Counted from the first letter of the stretch, positions 1 to 9,311 are shown. The stretch is DNA of 64,000 nucleotides from Reyranella sp. (GCF_004297265.1 NZ_SCUT01000045.1:186001-250000), one strand, 5' to 3'. Notes: generated by a model not told the origin, from the sequence alone. Made by a program: numbers and translations.

Positions 1-591
1 CAGATGCGCACCGAGATCAAGAAGGTGCACCAGAAGGTTCGCACCACCACGGTCTACGTGACCCACGACCAGGTCGAGGCGATGACCCTGGCCGACCGCG
101 TGGTGGTCATGAACGGCGGCATCATCGAGCAGGTCGGCTCGCCGAACGACCTCTACCACTCGCCGGCCACCAAGTTCGTTGCGGGCTTCATCGGCTCGCC
201 TGCGATGAATTTCATCACGTGCCAGCTGGAACAGGCGGCGGGTGCGTTGCGCGTCCGTCTGAACGACGCCCTGTCGTTCCCGGTGCCTGCCGACCGCACG
301 GCCCGCTACACGCCGCATGTCGGCAAGCCCAACCTGATGCTGGGGCTGCGGCCCGAGCACATCATGGAGACGAGGCCCCACACCGAGCCCAACCAGCACG
401 ATTTCGACATGCTGATCGACGTCGTGGAGCCGATGGGCATGGAAACACTGGTTTATTTCACTGTGAACGGCCGGGAGGTCTGCGGCCGCGTCAATCCCAA
501 CGCGGGAGCGGAGCCGGCCCGTCCCATGAAGCTCCGGGCCGACCTCAGCAACATGCACCTGATCGACGACGGCACCGGCAAGGTGCTTTAA
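1..591 (+). CDS. ABC transporter ATP-binding protein, MalK/UgpC type (5' end outside window)
   Basis: This is the C-terminal part (about 196 residues) of an ATPase that energises a carbohydrate or polyol ABC importer at the inner face of the membrane. The H-loop ([15 protein letters not shown]) lies near the beginning of the visible part and is followed by the [10 protein letters not shown] segment typical of MalK/UgpC. A TOBE-type regulatory region with the LGLRPEH motif follows from about residue 110. Walker A, Walker B and the signature motif must lie upstream of the window. The reading frame is open from base 1, so the ATG at base 4 is internal. It is followed 35 bp later by an SDR and a dehydrogenase on the same strand, which suggests a substrate-uptake and oxidation operon. 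The substrate cannot be told from this fragment. Confidence 0.93.
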   Translation, partial: QMRTEIKKVHQKVRTTTVYVTHDQVEAMTLADRVVVMNGGIIEQVGSPNDLYHSPATKFVAGFIGSPAMNFITCQLEQAAGALRVRLNDALSFPVPADRTARYTPHVGKPNLMLGLRPEHIMETRPHTEPNQHDFDMLIDVVEPMGMETLVYFTVNGREVCGRVNPNAGAEPARPMKLRADLSNMHLIDDGTGKVL

Positions 592-626
592 TCGTCGCTT
601 TCCAAGCGAGCGTTGAGGAGATTTTC

Positions 627-1391
627 ATGGGTTCGTTGACGGGCAAGGTCGCCTGGGTGACCGGTGCTGGCTCGGGTATTGGACAGGCGGCGGCGGTCGC
701 GCTGGCGAAAGAGGGCGCCACGATCGTGCTGACCGGCCGGCGCAGCGCGCCGCTCAAGGAAACGGCCGCCATGATCAAGAAGGCCGGTGGTGCGTCCGAA
801 GTGAAGCCGGGCGACCTGATGAAGGCGGCCGCGGTCACCAAGATCGCCAAGGAGATCGAGAAGAAATATGGCCGTTGCGACATCCTGGTGAACAACGCCG
901 GCCTGAACATCCTGAATCGCCAGTGGGCCAAGCTGACGCCGGCCGATGCCGAACTGGTGATCGACGGCAATCTCGCCAGCGCCTTCTACTGCACGACCGC
1001 GGTGCTGCCGATGATGCGCAAGCACAAGGATGGTGTGCTGATCCACACCTCCTCGGTGGCCGGCAAGGTGCCGAGCCTGCTGTCGGGCCCGGCCTATTCG
1101 GCGGCCAAGCACGGCGTGGTGGCGATGAGCCACACGATCAACATGGAGGAATGCGTCAACGGCATCCGCTCCTGCGTCGTTTGCCCGGGCGAGGTGGCAA
1201 CGCCGATCCTCGACAAGCGCCCGGTGCCGATCACCCCGGCCGAGCGCAAGCGCATGGCGCAGTCGGAGGATGTCGGCGATCTGATCCGCTATGTCGCCTG
1301 CCTGCCGCCGCACATCGTCATCAACGAGGTGATGATCAACCCGACCTGGAACCGCGGCTACGTCGCGAGCCTGCAGCGCGGGAAGTCCTGA
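627..1391 (+). CDS. SDR family NAD(P)-dependent oxidoreductase
   Basis: A 254-residue classical short-chain dehydrogenase. The nucleotide-binding motif TGAGSGIG is at the N-terminus, NNAG is near residue 90, and the catalytic Ser (HTSS) and YSAAK lie around residues 145-165. The start at 627 is preferred because GAGGAG lies 6 bp upstream and because the protein then begins right before the Rossmann strand; the longer upstream reading frame lies inside the ABC ATPase gene. It ends 1 bp before the next gene, so the two are probably co-translated. The substrate is unknown; its place behind a sugar-type ABC ATPase suggests a polyol or sugar acid. Confidence 0.93.
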   Translation: MGSLTGKVAWVTGAGSGIGQAAAVALAKEGATIVLTGRRSAPLKETAAMIKKAGGASEVKPGDLMKAAAVTKIAKEIEKKYGRCDILVNNAGLNILNRQWAKLTPADAELVIDGNLASAFYCTTAVLPMMRKHKDGVLIHTSSVAGKVPSLLSGPAYSAAKHGVVAMSHTINMEECVNGIRSCVVCPGEVATPILDKRPVPITPAERKRMAQSEDVGDLIRYVACLPPHIVINEVMINPTWNRGYVASLQRGKS

Positions 1392-1392
1392 C

Positions 1393-2487
1393 ATGGGCAG
1401 CGTGACCATCAAGGCGAAGGAACTCGAATCCTTCGTCGCGGACATCTTTGCCGCCGCGGGATGCTCGAAGGAGGAGGGCGGCCGCATCGGCCGCTATCTC
1501 GTGAGCGCGAACCTGTCGGGCCACGACAGCCACGGCGTGGTGCGTGTGCCGCGCTACGCCTCGCAGAAGAAGAGCGGCACCGTCATTGCCGACGTGAAGG
1601 TCGACGTGCTGGTCGACACGCCGGTGATCGCCGTGGTCGACGGCAAGTACGGATTCGGCCAGACCGTGACGCCGCAGGCGGTACAGATCGGCATCGACAA
1701 GTGCCTGAAGAACGGCCTCTCGGCCGTGACTCTGCGCAATGCGGGCCATGTCGGCCGGGTCGGCGACTGGGCCGAGATGGCGGCCGAGGCGGGCCTCGTC
1801 TCGGTGCATTTCGTGAATGCCTCGGGCAGCGTGCTGGTGGCGCCCTATGGCGGTGTCGAGCGGCGTTTCTCGACAGCGCCCTATTGCGTCGGCGTTCCGC
1901 GGCCGGGCGAGGATCCGCTGATCCTCGACTTCGCCACCTCGATCGTGGCCGAGGGCAAGGTCCTGGTGACCAGCCAGGGCGGCAAGAAGCTGCCCGAGGG
2001 AGCGCTGATCGGCCCGGACGGCAAGCCGAGCGCCGATCCGCATCTGCTCTATGGCGACTACACGCCCACGGGGCCGCGTGACCACAGCAAGGGCACCGGC
2101 GCCATCCGCGCCTTCGGCGACCACAAGGGCTCGGGCCTCGCGTTCATGTGCGAGATCCTGGGTGGCTCGCTGTCGGGCACGGGCGCGACCGATCCCAAGC
2201 GCGGCCGCTTCGCCAATGGCATGCTGTCCTTCTACGTCGATCCCAAGGTGTTCGACGCCGAGGGCTTCTTCCCCACGGACATCGCCAAGTACGTCTCCTT
2301 CGTGAAGGGCTCCAAGCCCGTGACGCCCGGCGTCGAGATCCTGGTGCCGGGCGAGCAGGAATCGCGCACCCGCGCCCAGCGTCTTGCCGAGGGCGTGCCA
2401 CTGCCGGACGATACCTGGGCCGCGATCGTGGAGACGGCCCGCGCGGTCGGCCTCGACGAGCGGCGCATCCAGCAGGCGACGATGTAG
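1393..2487 (+). CDS. Ldh family (LDH2/malate-type) oxidoreductase
   Basis: A 364-residue member of the Ldh_2 family, the non-Rossmann NAD(P)-dependent dehydrogenases that include YbiC, YiaK and sulfolactate/ureidoglycolate dehydrogenases. The family hallmarks are the SGHDSHGVVRVPRY segment near residue 40 with its conserved His, the VDGKYGFGQ segment, LRNAGHVGRVGDW near residue 115, and DHKGSGLAFMCEILGG near residue 240. Length matches the family. It starts 1 bp after the SDR stop codon, so it is very likely translationally coupled. Together with the SDR and the ABC transporter it probably oxidises an imported 2-hydroxyacid or sugar acid. The exact substrate is not evident. Confidence 0.93.
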   Translation: MGSVTIKAKELESFVADIFAAAGCSKEEGGRIGRYLVSANLSGHDSHGVVRVPRYASQKKSGTVIADVKVDVLVDTPVIAVVDGKYGFGQTVTPQAVQIGIDKCLKNGLSAVTLRNAGHVGRVGDWAEMAAEAGLVSVHFVNASGSVLVAPYGGVERRFSTAPYCVGVPRPGEDPLILDFATSIVAEGKVLVTSQGGKKLPEGALIGPDGKPSADPHLLYGDYTPTGPRDHSKGTGAIRAFGDHKGSGLAFMCEILGGSLSGTGATDPKRGRFANGMLSFYVDPKVFDAEGFFPTDIAKYVSFVKGSKPVTPGVEILVPGEQESRTRAQRLAEGVPLPDDTWAAIVETARAVGLDERRIQQATM

Positions 2488-2490
2488 CCG

Positions 2491-4188
2491 TCAGCGGCCG
2501 GCGGCGCGTTGCAGCCGGTACAGGGAGCCTGCGACCGGATCGACGGACACCGGCGTCGCGACAAAGTCGGTGCGCAGCATGCGTTGCAGTGCACCGAGAC
2601 GGGCGGCGTCGGCGACCATGCCGGTCTCTGTCAGCAGCTGCGCCTCGGGAATGTTCCACAGGCGCACGACGATCACCTCGTAGCCGAGCGCCAGCGCGCG
2701 GTCGATCTGCTGCCGCAATGCCTCGACGTGACGTTCGGTGCTCCAGTCGGGGTGGCGCAGGACGTCGCCCGTGAAGCCGATCCACTTGAACCTCGGCAGC
2801 GCCTGCGGCGCGGGCCCGAGCGCGGCAACACCCGGTTCCGAAGTACCCCAGTGCAGCGAGGCGTAGACCATCGTCCAGTCGAAGTCGTGCAGCAGGAATA
2901 CCGTGCGCGATGGATCGCCCAGCTGCTCCAGTCGCTCGATCCCGAGGCGCCATTTGGTGTCGAGGCCGCGCAGTGGGGCGATGCTCCAGACGTTGTAGGC
3001 GAACAGCGCTACGGTGACGGCAGTCATCGCGGCGAGGCCGCGGGCGGGCCAGCGCCGGCGCGCGGCCAGCAGCACCAGCGCCCAGGCCGGCGTGACCCAG
3101 GCCATGACGTTGATCTGCATTTGCGGGTCCTGCGGCTGGGAGTAGAGGTTGAAGACCTCGCCGGCGAGGAAGGTGACGCCGAACACCGCGACAAGGGCGC
3201 GGGTCCGTTCGTCGCCTCGGGTCGGCCACAGGACCGAGCCGGCCACCCATGCCATGCCGATCAGCCAGAAAGTCGTGGCGAAGCGCCAGATGTCCCAACC
3301 AGGAATGCCGTCGAACGTGGTGACTCCCGTTCCCAGCAGATAGGCGACGATTCCGTCCCAGAGATAGCCGACCTTTGGCCAGGTGAAGCCGGCCCACACC
3401 GAGCGCACCGCCTTGCCCGTCCAGATGAGATCGAAGGGGCCGACGGCGCCTGGATGCCCGTGCCAGGCCAGCGCCATGAGGGCGGCCGTGGTGACCATCG
3501 CGCCGAGGAACAGTGCGATCCAGGCAAAGCGCAGCGACCAGCGTCGCTCGCAGAACCAGAGCGCGGCCAGCATCGCGGGTAGGGTGGGGAACATCAGCCG
3601 CCATTCGAACAGCCAGCCGATCGAGAACAGGACGGAGACCGCGGCGACCCGCGCCACCGACGGCCGGGCAAACCAGACCGCTCCCAGCGACATCGCCGCG
3701 AACATCACCGTATAGCTCGGCATGATGTCCTCGTTGACGATGGCAAGGAACATCACGTGACTGGTCGAGAGATGGAACGCCCCCGTCAGCCAGGCGATGA
3801 CCCGGTCGCCCGTCACTGCGCGGGCGAGAAGGTAGGCCGCGCCGGTGCAGAGGCTCGCGCTCACGGCATTGAGGATCGTGAGCTGCCGCCGCGGATCGCC
3901 GGCGAAGACACCGAGCAGATCGAGCAGCCGGCAGAGTGCGCCGTAGGCGGGATAGAAGAGATAGTTCGAGGCGTAGAGCGGCGCGTTCGCCGGATCGACC
4001 ACCCAGGGCTTCAGCTCGAGGCTCTTGAAGACGCCGTTGCCCGTCAGGCCGCCCTGCGCATTGTCGAACCAGAGGATGAGGGCGATCAGTACGGCGCCGC
4101 TGACGACGACGAGCAGCGCAAGATCGACGAACGTTGTGCGCGGCGAGCGGCCGTCCAGGAAGGGATGGGAAGGAGCCGGGAGGGTCAT
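2491..4188 (-). CDS. Polytopic membrane protein, GT-C-like, unknown function
   Basis: A 565-residue protein with about ten predicted membrane segments, the first at residues 22-42 (LALLVVVSGAVLIALILW). The first periplasmic loop after TM1 and the alternating short hydrophobic helices resemble GT-C-fold glycosyltransferases (dolichyl-phosphate-mannose mannosyltransferase-like proteins), but I see no clear catalytic DD/DE motif, so this is only a fold-level guess. The C-terminal 130 residues are soluble and carry segments such as FLLHDFDW and GYEVIVVRLW. It is transcribed towards the preceding operon and ends 3 bp from the stop of the Ldh gene (convergent). Confidence 0.75.
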   Translation of the reverse strand: MTLPAPSHPFLDGRSPRTTFVDLALLVVVSGAVLIALILWFDNAQGGLTGNGVFKSLELKPWVVDPANAPLYASNYLFYPAYGALCRLLDLLGVFAGDPRRQLTILNAVSASLCTGAAYLLARAVTGDRVIAWLTGAFHLSTSHVMFLAIVNEDIMPSYTVMFAAMSLGAVWFARPSVARVAAVSVLFSIGWLFEWRLMFPTLPAMLAALWFCERRWSLRFAWIALFLGAMVTTAALMALAWHGHPGAVGPFDLIWTGKAVRSVWAGFTWPKVGYLWDGIVAYLLGTGVTTFDGIPGWDIWRFATTFWLIGMAWVAGSVLWPTRGDERTRALVAVFGVTFLAGEVFNLYSQPQDPQMQINVMAWVTPAWALVLLAARRRWPARGLAAMTAVTVALFAYNVWSIAPLRGLDTKWRLGIERLEQLGDPSRTVFLLHDFDWTMVYASLHWGTSEPGVAALGPAPQALPRFKWIGFTGDVLRHPDWSTERHVEALRQQIDRALALGYEVIVVRLWNIPEAQLLTETGMVADAARLGALQRMLRTDFVATPVSVDPVAGSLYRLQRAAGR

Positions 4189-4277
4189 CGGGAGGGCCGG
4201 CGGCTGAGGCCACGGCGCTTGCGGCAGGAGCGCCCCGCGCGCACCATCCCGCCAGGCAACAGGAACGGGCGGATGGC

Positions 4278-4577
4278 ATGTACCGGGTAACTTCCCAATT
4301 CAAGGCGACGACACTGGCGCGCTTCGCGGCGGCGCTGCATCAGCTCGACGACTGGAACCGCGAGCCCAACTGGAAGGAGGAGGAATGCCTCTTCCGTGCC
4401 CTGGGCTACATGAAGCGCGGCAACTTCAAGCTCGCCGAGGCGGAACTGAAGGAACTGACCGCCATCTTCACGTCGCCGCCGGACAAGAAGGCCGTTCCGC
4501 CCGATATCGGCCGGGAACGCTACACCAAGGCCCTGATGAAGCGGGGACTCGCCCAATTGAGGGGGGAGGCGGCCTGA
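4278..4577 (+). CDS. Small hypothetical protein
   Basis: A 99-residue protein I do not recognise. It is helical and charged: the N-terminal half is rich in Leu, Asp and Trp (HQLDDWNREPNWKEEE), and the second half has alternating Lys/Glu (KLAEAELKEL, RYTKALMKRG), compatible with a TPR-like helical hairpin. The ATG at 4278 is chosen because the upstream extension overlaps the promoter side of the divergent membrane-protein gene and is rich in Arg/Gly/Pro, as shadow frames are. It stands between a divergent gene and a Bug receptor gene 100 bp downstream. Confidence 0.6.
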   Translation: MYRVTSQFKATTLARFAAALHQLDDWNREPNWKEEECLFRALGYMKRGNFKLAEAELKELTAIFTSPPDKKAVPPDIGRERYTKALMKRGLAQLRGEAA

Positions 4578-4677
4578 CGCCGTTCCAGAGACTCGAGATT
4601 GCCCCATGCCGGCGTTTCAGTAGCTGTTGTCGGCGGTATTCTCAACGATGCCGCGAATGAAGTCCCGGGAGGAAACG

Positions 4678-5649
4678 ATGAAGAAGATGACAAGGCGCGC
4701 TGCCTGCGCGCTGGCGCTGGCAGTGGCCGCGGGCCCCGCGCGGGCGCAGGACTTTCCGTCCAAGTCCCTCAAGCTGGTGGTGCCCTATGCGCCGGGCGGC
4801 GGCGCCGATTCGGTAGCGCGCATCGTCGCGAAGAAAGTCAGCGAAAACATCGGCCAGCCGATCGTGATCGAGAACAAGGGCGGCGCCGGCTCGATCGTCG
4901 GCACCGACCTCGTCGCCAAGGCCGAGCCCGACGGCTACACGCTGCTACTCGGCCAGTCCGGCCCGATCTCGATCAACCCGGCCGTCTACAAGACGCTGCC
5001 CTACGATCCGGTGAAGGATTTCGCGCCCATCACCATGACCACGGCCTACCCCTACATCCTCGTCGTCAATTCGGAGGCGCCGGCCAAGACCCTGCAGGAG
5101 TTCGTGACGCTCGCCAAGAGCAAGCCCGGCGCCCTGAACTACGGTTCGACCGGCGTCGGCGCGGCCAACCATCTCGTGGCCGAGCTGTTCGCCAGCAAGG
5201 CCGGCCTCAAGATGACCCATGTGCCCTATCGCGGCACGGCGCTGGCGGTCGCTGATCTCGTCAGCGGCCAGTTGAACGTCGTGTTCGGCGATCCGATCAG
5301 CGTCCTGCCGCACATCAGGTCCGGCAAGCTGCGCGCGCTCGCCGTCACCAGCCTGGAGCGGTCGCCGGTGGCCCCGGAGGTGCCGACCATCGCCGAGAGC
5401 GGCTATCCCGGCTTCGAGGCGCTGGCCTGGCATGGCATCCTGGCGCCGGCCAGGACCCCACCTGCCGTCGTCAAGAAGCTGAACGCCGAGATCGTGAAGG
5501 CGCTGGCTGATCCCGCCACCAAGGAGCTGCTGGAGAAGCAGGCCATGCAGACGGTCGGGAACTCGCCGGAAGCGTTCGCTACCTTCATCCAGAAGGACAT
5601 CGCGACCTGGAAGGCGGTCGCGGCGGCCGCCAACGTCACCGTCGAGTAG
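4678..5649 (+). CDS. Bug-family tripartite tricarboxylate transporter receptor
   Basis: A 323-residue periplasmic solute receptor of the Bug (TctC) family, which hands carboxylates to TctAB-type permeases. A Sec signal peptide ends at ARAQ (about residue 24). Family signatures follow: LVVPYAPGGGADSVAR, IENKGGAGSIVGTD, PDGYTLL, the MTHVPYRGTA segment near residue 185 and the EVPTIAESGYPGF motif. The start at 4678 has GGGAGG 5 bp upstream and gives a proper signal peptide; the longer reading frame adds 17 unlikely residues. No tctA or tctB lies nearby. It overlaps the end of the convergent MmgE/PrpD gene by 14 bp. Confidence 0.93.
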   Translation: MKKMTRRAACALALAVAAGPARAQDFPSKSLKLVVPYAPGGGADSVARIVAKKVSENIGQPIVIENKGGAGSIVGTDLVAKAEPDGYTLLLGQSGPISINPAVYKTLPYDPVKDFAPITMTTAYPYILVVNSEAPAKTLQEFVTLAKSKPGALNYGSTGVGAANHLVAELFASKAGLKMTHVPYRGTALAVADLVSGQLNVVFGDPISVLPHIRSGKLRALAVTSLERSPVAPEVPTIAESGYPGFEALAWHGILAPARTPPAVVKKLNAEIVKALADPATKELLEKQAMQTVGNSPEAFATFIQKDIATWKAVAAAANVTVE

Positions 5650-6985
5650 GCACCGCGAGCGCCAGCAGCGAGGAGACATCCTCGCTGCCGTCGAGCGCCC
5701 ACACGGCGTCGATCAGCGGCTGGATGTCGTGGTCCGGCTCCCAGCGCCTGGCCTCGTCGCGCAGCTTGGCCTCGATCTCGGAATCCTTCAGCGGGTTGGA
5801 CGAGCTGCCACGTGCCGCCTGGGTCGAGAGCGGGTGCTTCTTCCCGTCGGTCGTCCAGATGTCCATCTCGGCCGCGATGGTCGAGATGCGGTCATCTGCC
5901 GAGCATTCGAACTTGAGGCGCAGCGCCTTGATGGCGGGATCGGCGACGCAGGCATCGGTCAACTGATCGAGACCGGCTTTGCCGAGCACCAGCGCCGCCG
6001 CCACGCAATGCTGCAGGCTGACCTGCGCCTCGCGGCCCGTGGCGATGTCGGCGCGGTCCGTGCGCTGCAGCAGCAGGGGATTGCCGCGTACGGCGATCCG
6101 CTCGACCTGGCCGTCCGGATGGGCGCGGCGCCAGTCGAGCGCCAGGTCGAGCAAGGGATGGATCACGAAGCCCGCAGCATAGGGCTTGATCGAGTTGTGA
6201 TTGACCTGCCAGTCCTCGCCCAGACCGTCGAGCAGGGCCTTCCAGTCGGGCGGCTCGCCCATGGCCGCGAGAAAGCCCTGCGCGCCGGCGATCGGCTCGG
6301 GCGGGCCGGCAAATCCCTTCTCCGCCAGCAGTGCCGAGAAGAGGCCGTTGCGTGCGGCATTGCCGACGCTCACGCTCTTCGCGGGCCAGCCGAGGCACTC
6401 GCAGAGGCCGGCGGACTGGGTCGAGGCGCTGCCCAGCGCCCAGACGGTGCGCTCGACGTCGAGGCCGAGCAGCTTGGTCGCACCCGCCGCCGAGCCGAAC
6501 ACGCCGCAGGTCGAGGTGATGTGCCAGCCCTTGGGATAGTGACCGGGCGAGACCGCGCCGCCGACCCGGCACTCGATCTCGAAGCCCAGTGCGAAGGCCA
6601 GCAGCAGCTCGGGTCCGGTCACCTTGCGGATTTCCGACAGGGCCAGCAGCGCGGGGGCGAGCGGCGAGGTCGGGTGAACGACCGTCGGCAGATGGGTGTC
6701 GCAATAGTCGAAGACGTTGGCGCCGGCCGCATTCAGGAAGGCGGCCGTCAGCGGGTCGATGCGCTCGGGCCGCCCGACGATGGTTGCCTGCCGGCCGCCC
6801 GAGAATTCGCCCAGGGTCCGCAGCGCCAGCTCGACCGGCTGGGTGCGGCACCCGGCGATCGCGACGGCGAAGAAGTTCAGCAGGGCCCGCTTGGCTTCGT
6901 GGCGGGCCTTCTCGGGAAGGTCGTCCCACTTCGTATCGACGATGAAACGGGCCAGTTCCGGGGTGACGCCTTGTCTCGGCAGCAT
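5636..6985 (-). CDS. MmgE/PrpD family protein
   Basis: A 449-residue cytoplasmic protein of the MmgE/PrpD family, which contains 2-methylcitrate dehydratase, cis-aconitate decarboxylase and other lyases or isomerases of branched acids. The N-terminal half is helical and begins with the typical RFIVDTKWDDLPEKARHEAK; the DTHLPTVVHPTSPLAPALLAL segment near residue 95 and the KPYAAGFVIHPLLDLAL segment near residue 265 are family landmarks. The closing residues overlap the end of the Bug receptor gene on the other strand. No prpB or prpC is nearby, so a methylcitrate-cycle role is not supported; the substrate is probably another branched dicarboxylate, perhaps imported with the adjacent receptor. 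Confidence 0.9.
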   Translation of the reverse strand: MLPRQGVTPELARFIVDTKWDDLPEKARHEAKRALLNFFAVAIAGCRTQPVELALRTLGEFSGGRQATIVGRPERIDPLTAAFLNAAGANVFDYCDTHLPTVVHPTSPLAPALLALSEIRKVTGPELLLAFALGFEIECRVGGAVSPGHYPKGWHITSTCGVFGSAAGATKLLGLDVERTVWALGSASTQSAGLCECLGWPAKSVSVGNAARNGLFSALLAEKGFAGPPEPIAGAQGFLAAMGEPPDWKALLDGLGEDWQVNHNSIKPYAAGFVIHPLLDLALDWRRAHPDGQVERIAVRGNPLLLQRTDRADIATGREAQVSLQHCVAAALVLGKAGLDQLTDACVADPAIKALRLKFECSADDRISTIAAEMDIWTTDGKKHPLSTQAARGSSSNPLKDSEIEAKLRDEARRWEPDHDIQPLIDAVWALDGSEDVSSLLALAVPTRR

Positions 6986-7012
6986 GGTTACTCTTTCAAT
7001 GAGGAAGCGTGT

Positions 7013-7501
7013 CTATTCACGGACCGCCGGGCCTTCGAGCCTGAGCGGGGCATCGGCGGAGGGCTTGATGCCTTCGTCGAGCCTCAGGCAGCCGGCGTTG
7101 AGCCCGTCCCCCGGCTTCCTGTCGACCGGGGCGATGAACAGCGCCGTGACCTTGATGTCGCCGACGGCGAGGCGCGCCTCGCTCAGCCAGCGGGTGGCGC
7201 GGATCGAGGCGCCACCCTTGTCGAGCGGAACCCAGCCGCACAGCACGGTGCGTTCTCCCGACGGGGCGATGCGCACATGCGCCGTGTCGCTGCCCTTGAA
7301 GCTGCCGGCGGCACTGTTCACCTGCCACTCGAAAGGCACGGGTCGGTAGAGTTGCGCATCGTCTGCCGAAACGTCGATCGTGCCGACATAATCGGCTTTC
7401 GCGAGCGACGGATCGCGCAGCCAGCCCTGCGAGGCCGCGATGCCGTACAGGACCAGCGCGGCCGCCAGCAGGAGCATCGCCCAGCGCGGGATGCCTGTCA
7501 T
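7013..7501 (-). CDS. Hypothetical membrane-anchored protein
   Basis: A 162-residue protein not recognised as a family. Residues 7-24 form one hydrophobic segment (WAMLLLAAALVLYGIAA), either an uncleaved signal anchor or a signal peptide; the rest is a beta-rich domain with periplasmic character (for example DTAHVRIAPSGERTVLCGWV and a second Cys at NAGCLRL that could form a disulfide). It lies between MmgE/PrpD (27 bp downstream) and an SDR (16 bp upstream) on the same strand, so it is probably co-transcribed with both. Confidence 0.65.
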   Translation of the reverse strand: MTGIPRWAMLLLAAALVLYGIAASQGWLRDPSLAKADYVGTIDVSADDAQLYRPVPFEWQVNSAAGSFKGSDTAHVRIAPSGERTVLCGWVPLDKGGASIRATRWLSEARLAVGDIKVTALFIAPVDRKPGDGLNAGCLRLDEGIKPSADAPLRLEGPAVRE

Positions 7502-7517
7502 GGTCTGGCCCGTCCGA

Positions 7518-8282
7518 TCAGGCGAGGATGGTCGTCAGGCCGCCGTCGACCACCAGCGTGTGGCCGGTGATGTAGGCGCCGGCGTCCGAGGCCAGCAGCA
7601 GCAGGGCGCCACGCAGATCCTCGGGCTTGCCCCAGCGCGCGGCCGCGGTGCGGCGCTCGAGCATGTCGCTGAAGTCCTTGTTCTGCTGCAGGGGCACGTT
7701 GAGCTCGGTCCGGATGTAGCCGGGCGCGATCGCATTGGCGGTGACGTGCGGTCCGAACTCGGCCGCCAGGTTCTTGGTCAGGCCGACAAGCCCGTGCTTG
7801 GCGGAAACGTATCCCGCGACCGAGGCGCGGCCGAGGATCGCCATGACCGACGAGATGTTGACGATGCGGCCATACTTGCGCGTCAGCATGTGACGGCCGA
7901 CCTCTCGGGCGACGATGAACTGCGAGACCAGGTCGGTTTCGATCACCTTGCGGAAATCGGTCGTTGCCGTGTCGACGATGTCCTGGCGATGGACGATCCC
8001 GGCATTGTTCACCAGCACGTCGATGCGGCGGTGCCTGGCCACGATGGCCGCGACCTTGGCGACGACATCGTGCTCGTCGGTCACGTCCATCGGAACCACG
8101 TGCGCCTTGCCGCCCTTGCGGCCGATGGCGCGGGCCGTCGCGTCGAGTTCCTTCACCGAGCGGCCGGCGCAGAGCACCGTTGCGCCGGCGCCCGCCAAGG
8201 CCAACGCCATGTCGCGTCCCAGTCCACGCGACGCGCCGGTCACCAGGGCCACGCGCTTCGTCATCGAAAAAAGATCGGCCAT
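7518..8282 (-). CDS. SDR family oxidoreductase
   Basis: A 254-residue classical SDR with TGASRGLG at the N-terminus, VNNAG near residue 90, the catalytic Ser in NISSVMA, YVSAK as the active-site pair, and the C-terminal ITGHTLVVDGG typical of FabG/gluconate 5-dehydrogenase-like enzymes. Two starts are possible: 8282, used here, with GCGGGAAC before it, or the internal ATG at 8264, which would remove six residues. It faces another SDR across an 81-bp divergent region. The substrate is not evident. Confidence 0.9.
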   Translation of the reverse strand: MADLFSMTKRVALVTGASRGLGRDMALALAGAGATVLCAGRSVKELDATARAIGRKGGKAHVVPMDVTDEHDVVAKVAAIVARHRRIDVLVNNAGIVHRQDIVDTATTDFRKVIETDLVSQFIVAREVGRHMLTRKYGRIVNISSVMAILGRASVAGYVSAKHGLVGLTKNLAAEFGPHVTANAIAPGYIRTELNVPLQQNKDFSDMLERRTAAARWGKPEDLRGALLLLASDAGAYITGHTLVVDGGLTTILA

Positions 8283-8363
8283 GTTCCCGCTTACCACCCG
8301 CTTCTTTGCCTTGGAGGCCGATCCTAGCCTATGAAAGGTGCCGCAGATATCGGGAGAAGCGAC

Positions 8364-9164
8364 ATGGCGAAATCGAACAAGGTGGCGATCGTGACGGGCT
8401 CGGCGACGGGGCTGGGCGCTTCCTGCGCGCTCGACCTGGCCGAGCGCGGCTGGAACGTCGCGATCAACTACACCAAGAGCAAGAAAGAGGCGGACGAGAC
8501 CTACGAGGCGGTGAAGGCCAAGGGCGTCGAGGCGATCCTCGTCCAGGCCGACATGGGCCAGGACGCCGACTGCCGGAAGCTCGCCGCCGAGACCATGAAG
8601 AAGTGGGATCGCATCGACGGTCTGGTGAACAATGCCGGCACCACCAAGTTCCAGAACCAGGGCGACCTCGACGGCGTCACGCCCGAGGATTTCGATCGCA
8701 TCCTGCGGGTCAACGTGACCGGCCCCTATATGATGAGCCGCGCCGTCTATCCGACGATGAAGAAGCAGTGGGAGACCCATCAGGACCGCGGTTCGATCGT
8801 CAACATCTCCTCGATCGCTGGCGTCATGGGTGTCGGCAGCTCGATCCCCTATGCCTGCTCCAAGGGTGCGCTCAACACCTTGACCCTCACGCTCGCGCGC
8901 TGGCTGTCGCCGGCAGTCAGGGTCAACACGGTCTGCCCGGGCTTCATCCAGACGCGCTGGCTGCTGGGCGGCATGGGTGAGGAAAACTACAACAAGATGA
9001 AGATGGGCCAGGAGCAGAACACCCCGCTGCGCCAGGCCGGCACGCCCGAGCAGATGGCGGAGGCCGTGATGTTCTTCCTGACCAGTGCCAGCAACATCAC
9101 CGGCGAGTTCCTGATCGTCGACGCCGGCACCCATCTCGCCAGCCTGCCGATGAAGGCGCGCTGA
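8364..9164 (+). CDS. SDR family oxidoreductase
   Basis: A 266-residue SDR. TGSATGLG near residue 11, VNNAG near residue 88, the catalytic Ser in NISSIAG, YACSK as the active-site pair and the closing ITGEFLIVDAG are all present. The start at 8364 follows GGGAGAAG with 4 bp spacing; an upstream ATG at 8331 would add 11 residues without a better site. Divergent from the SDR ending at 7518, with which it shares an 81-bp intergenic region. It is followed by a 147-bp gap holding a hairpin. Confidence 0.92.
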   Translation: MAKSNKVAIVTGSATGLGASCALDLAERGWNVAINYTKSKKEADETYEAVKAKGVEAILVQADMGQDADCRKLAAETMKKWDRIDGLVNNAGTTKFQNQGDLDGVTPEDFDRILRVNVTGPYMMSRAVYPTMKKQWETHQDRGSIVNISSIAGVMGVGSSIPYACSKGALNTLTLTLARWLSPAVRVNTVCPGFIQTRWLLGGMGEENYNKMKMGQEQNTPLRQAGTPEQMAEAVMFFLTSASNITGEFLIVDAGTHLASLPMKAR

Positions 9165-9185
9165 CGACGCGTTCTTGCCGTGAAC

Positions 9186-9244
9186 GTGCGGCGCGACAGA
9201 AGAGGTTTTCCTTTCGGATAACGTCTCTTCATGTGGCGCCGCAC
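9186..9244 (+). promoter_or_regulatory. Long intergenic stem-loop upstream of the NvfI-type gene
   Basis: A perfect 9-bp inverted repeat (GTGCGGCGC at 9186-9194, its complement at 9236-9244) encloses a second, inner 6-bp pair (GAAGAG at 9199-9204, CTCTTC at 9225-9230) and a pyrimidine-rich loop. It sits 22 bp behind the SDR stop and 68 bp before the next start. There is no T-run after it, so it is not a standard intrinsic terminator. It could be a processed leader structure or an eroded member of the palindromic elements seen elsewhere here. Confidence 0.45.
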
Positions 9245-9311
9245 ATCTTCTCCATGGCGTGGAAAGGGGGTGGGTCCAAGATCATCCGAACATCTTCGGA
9301 GGTCCTGGACC

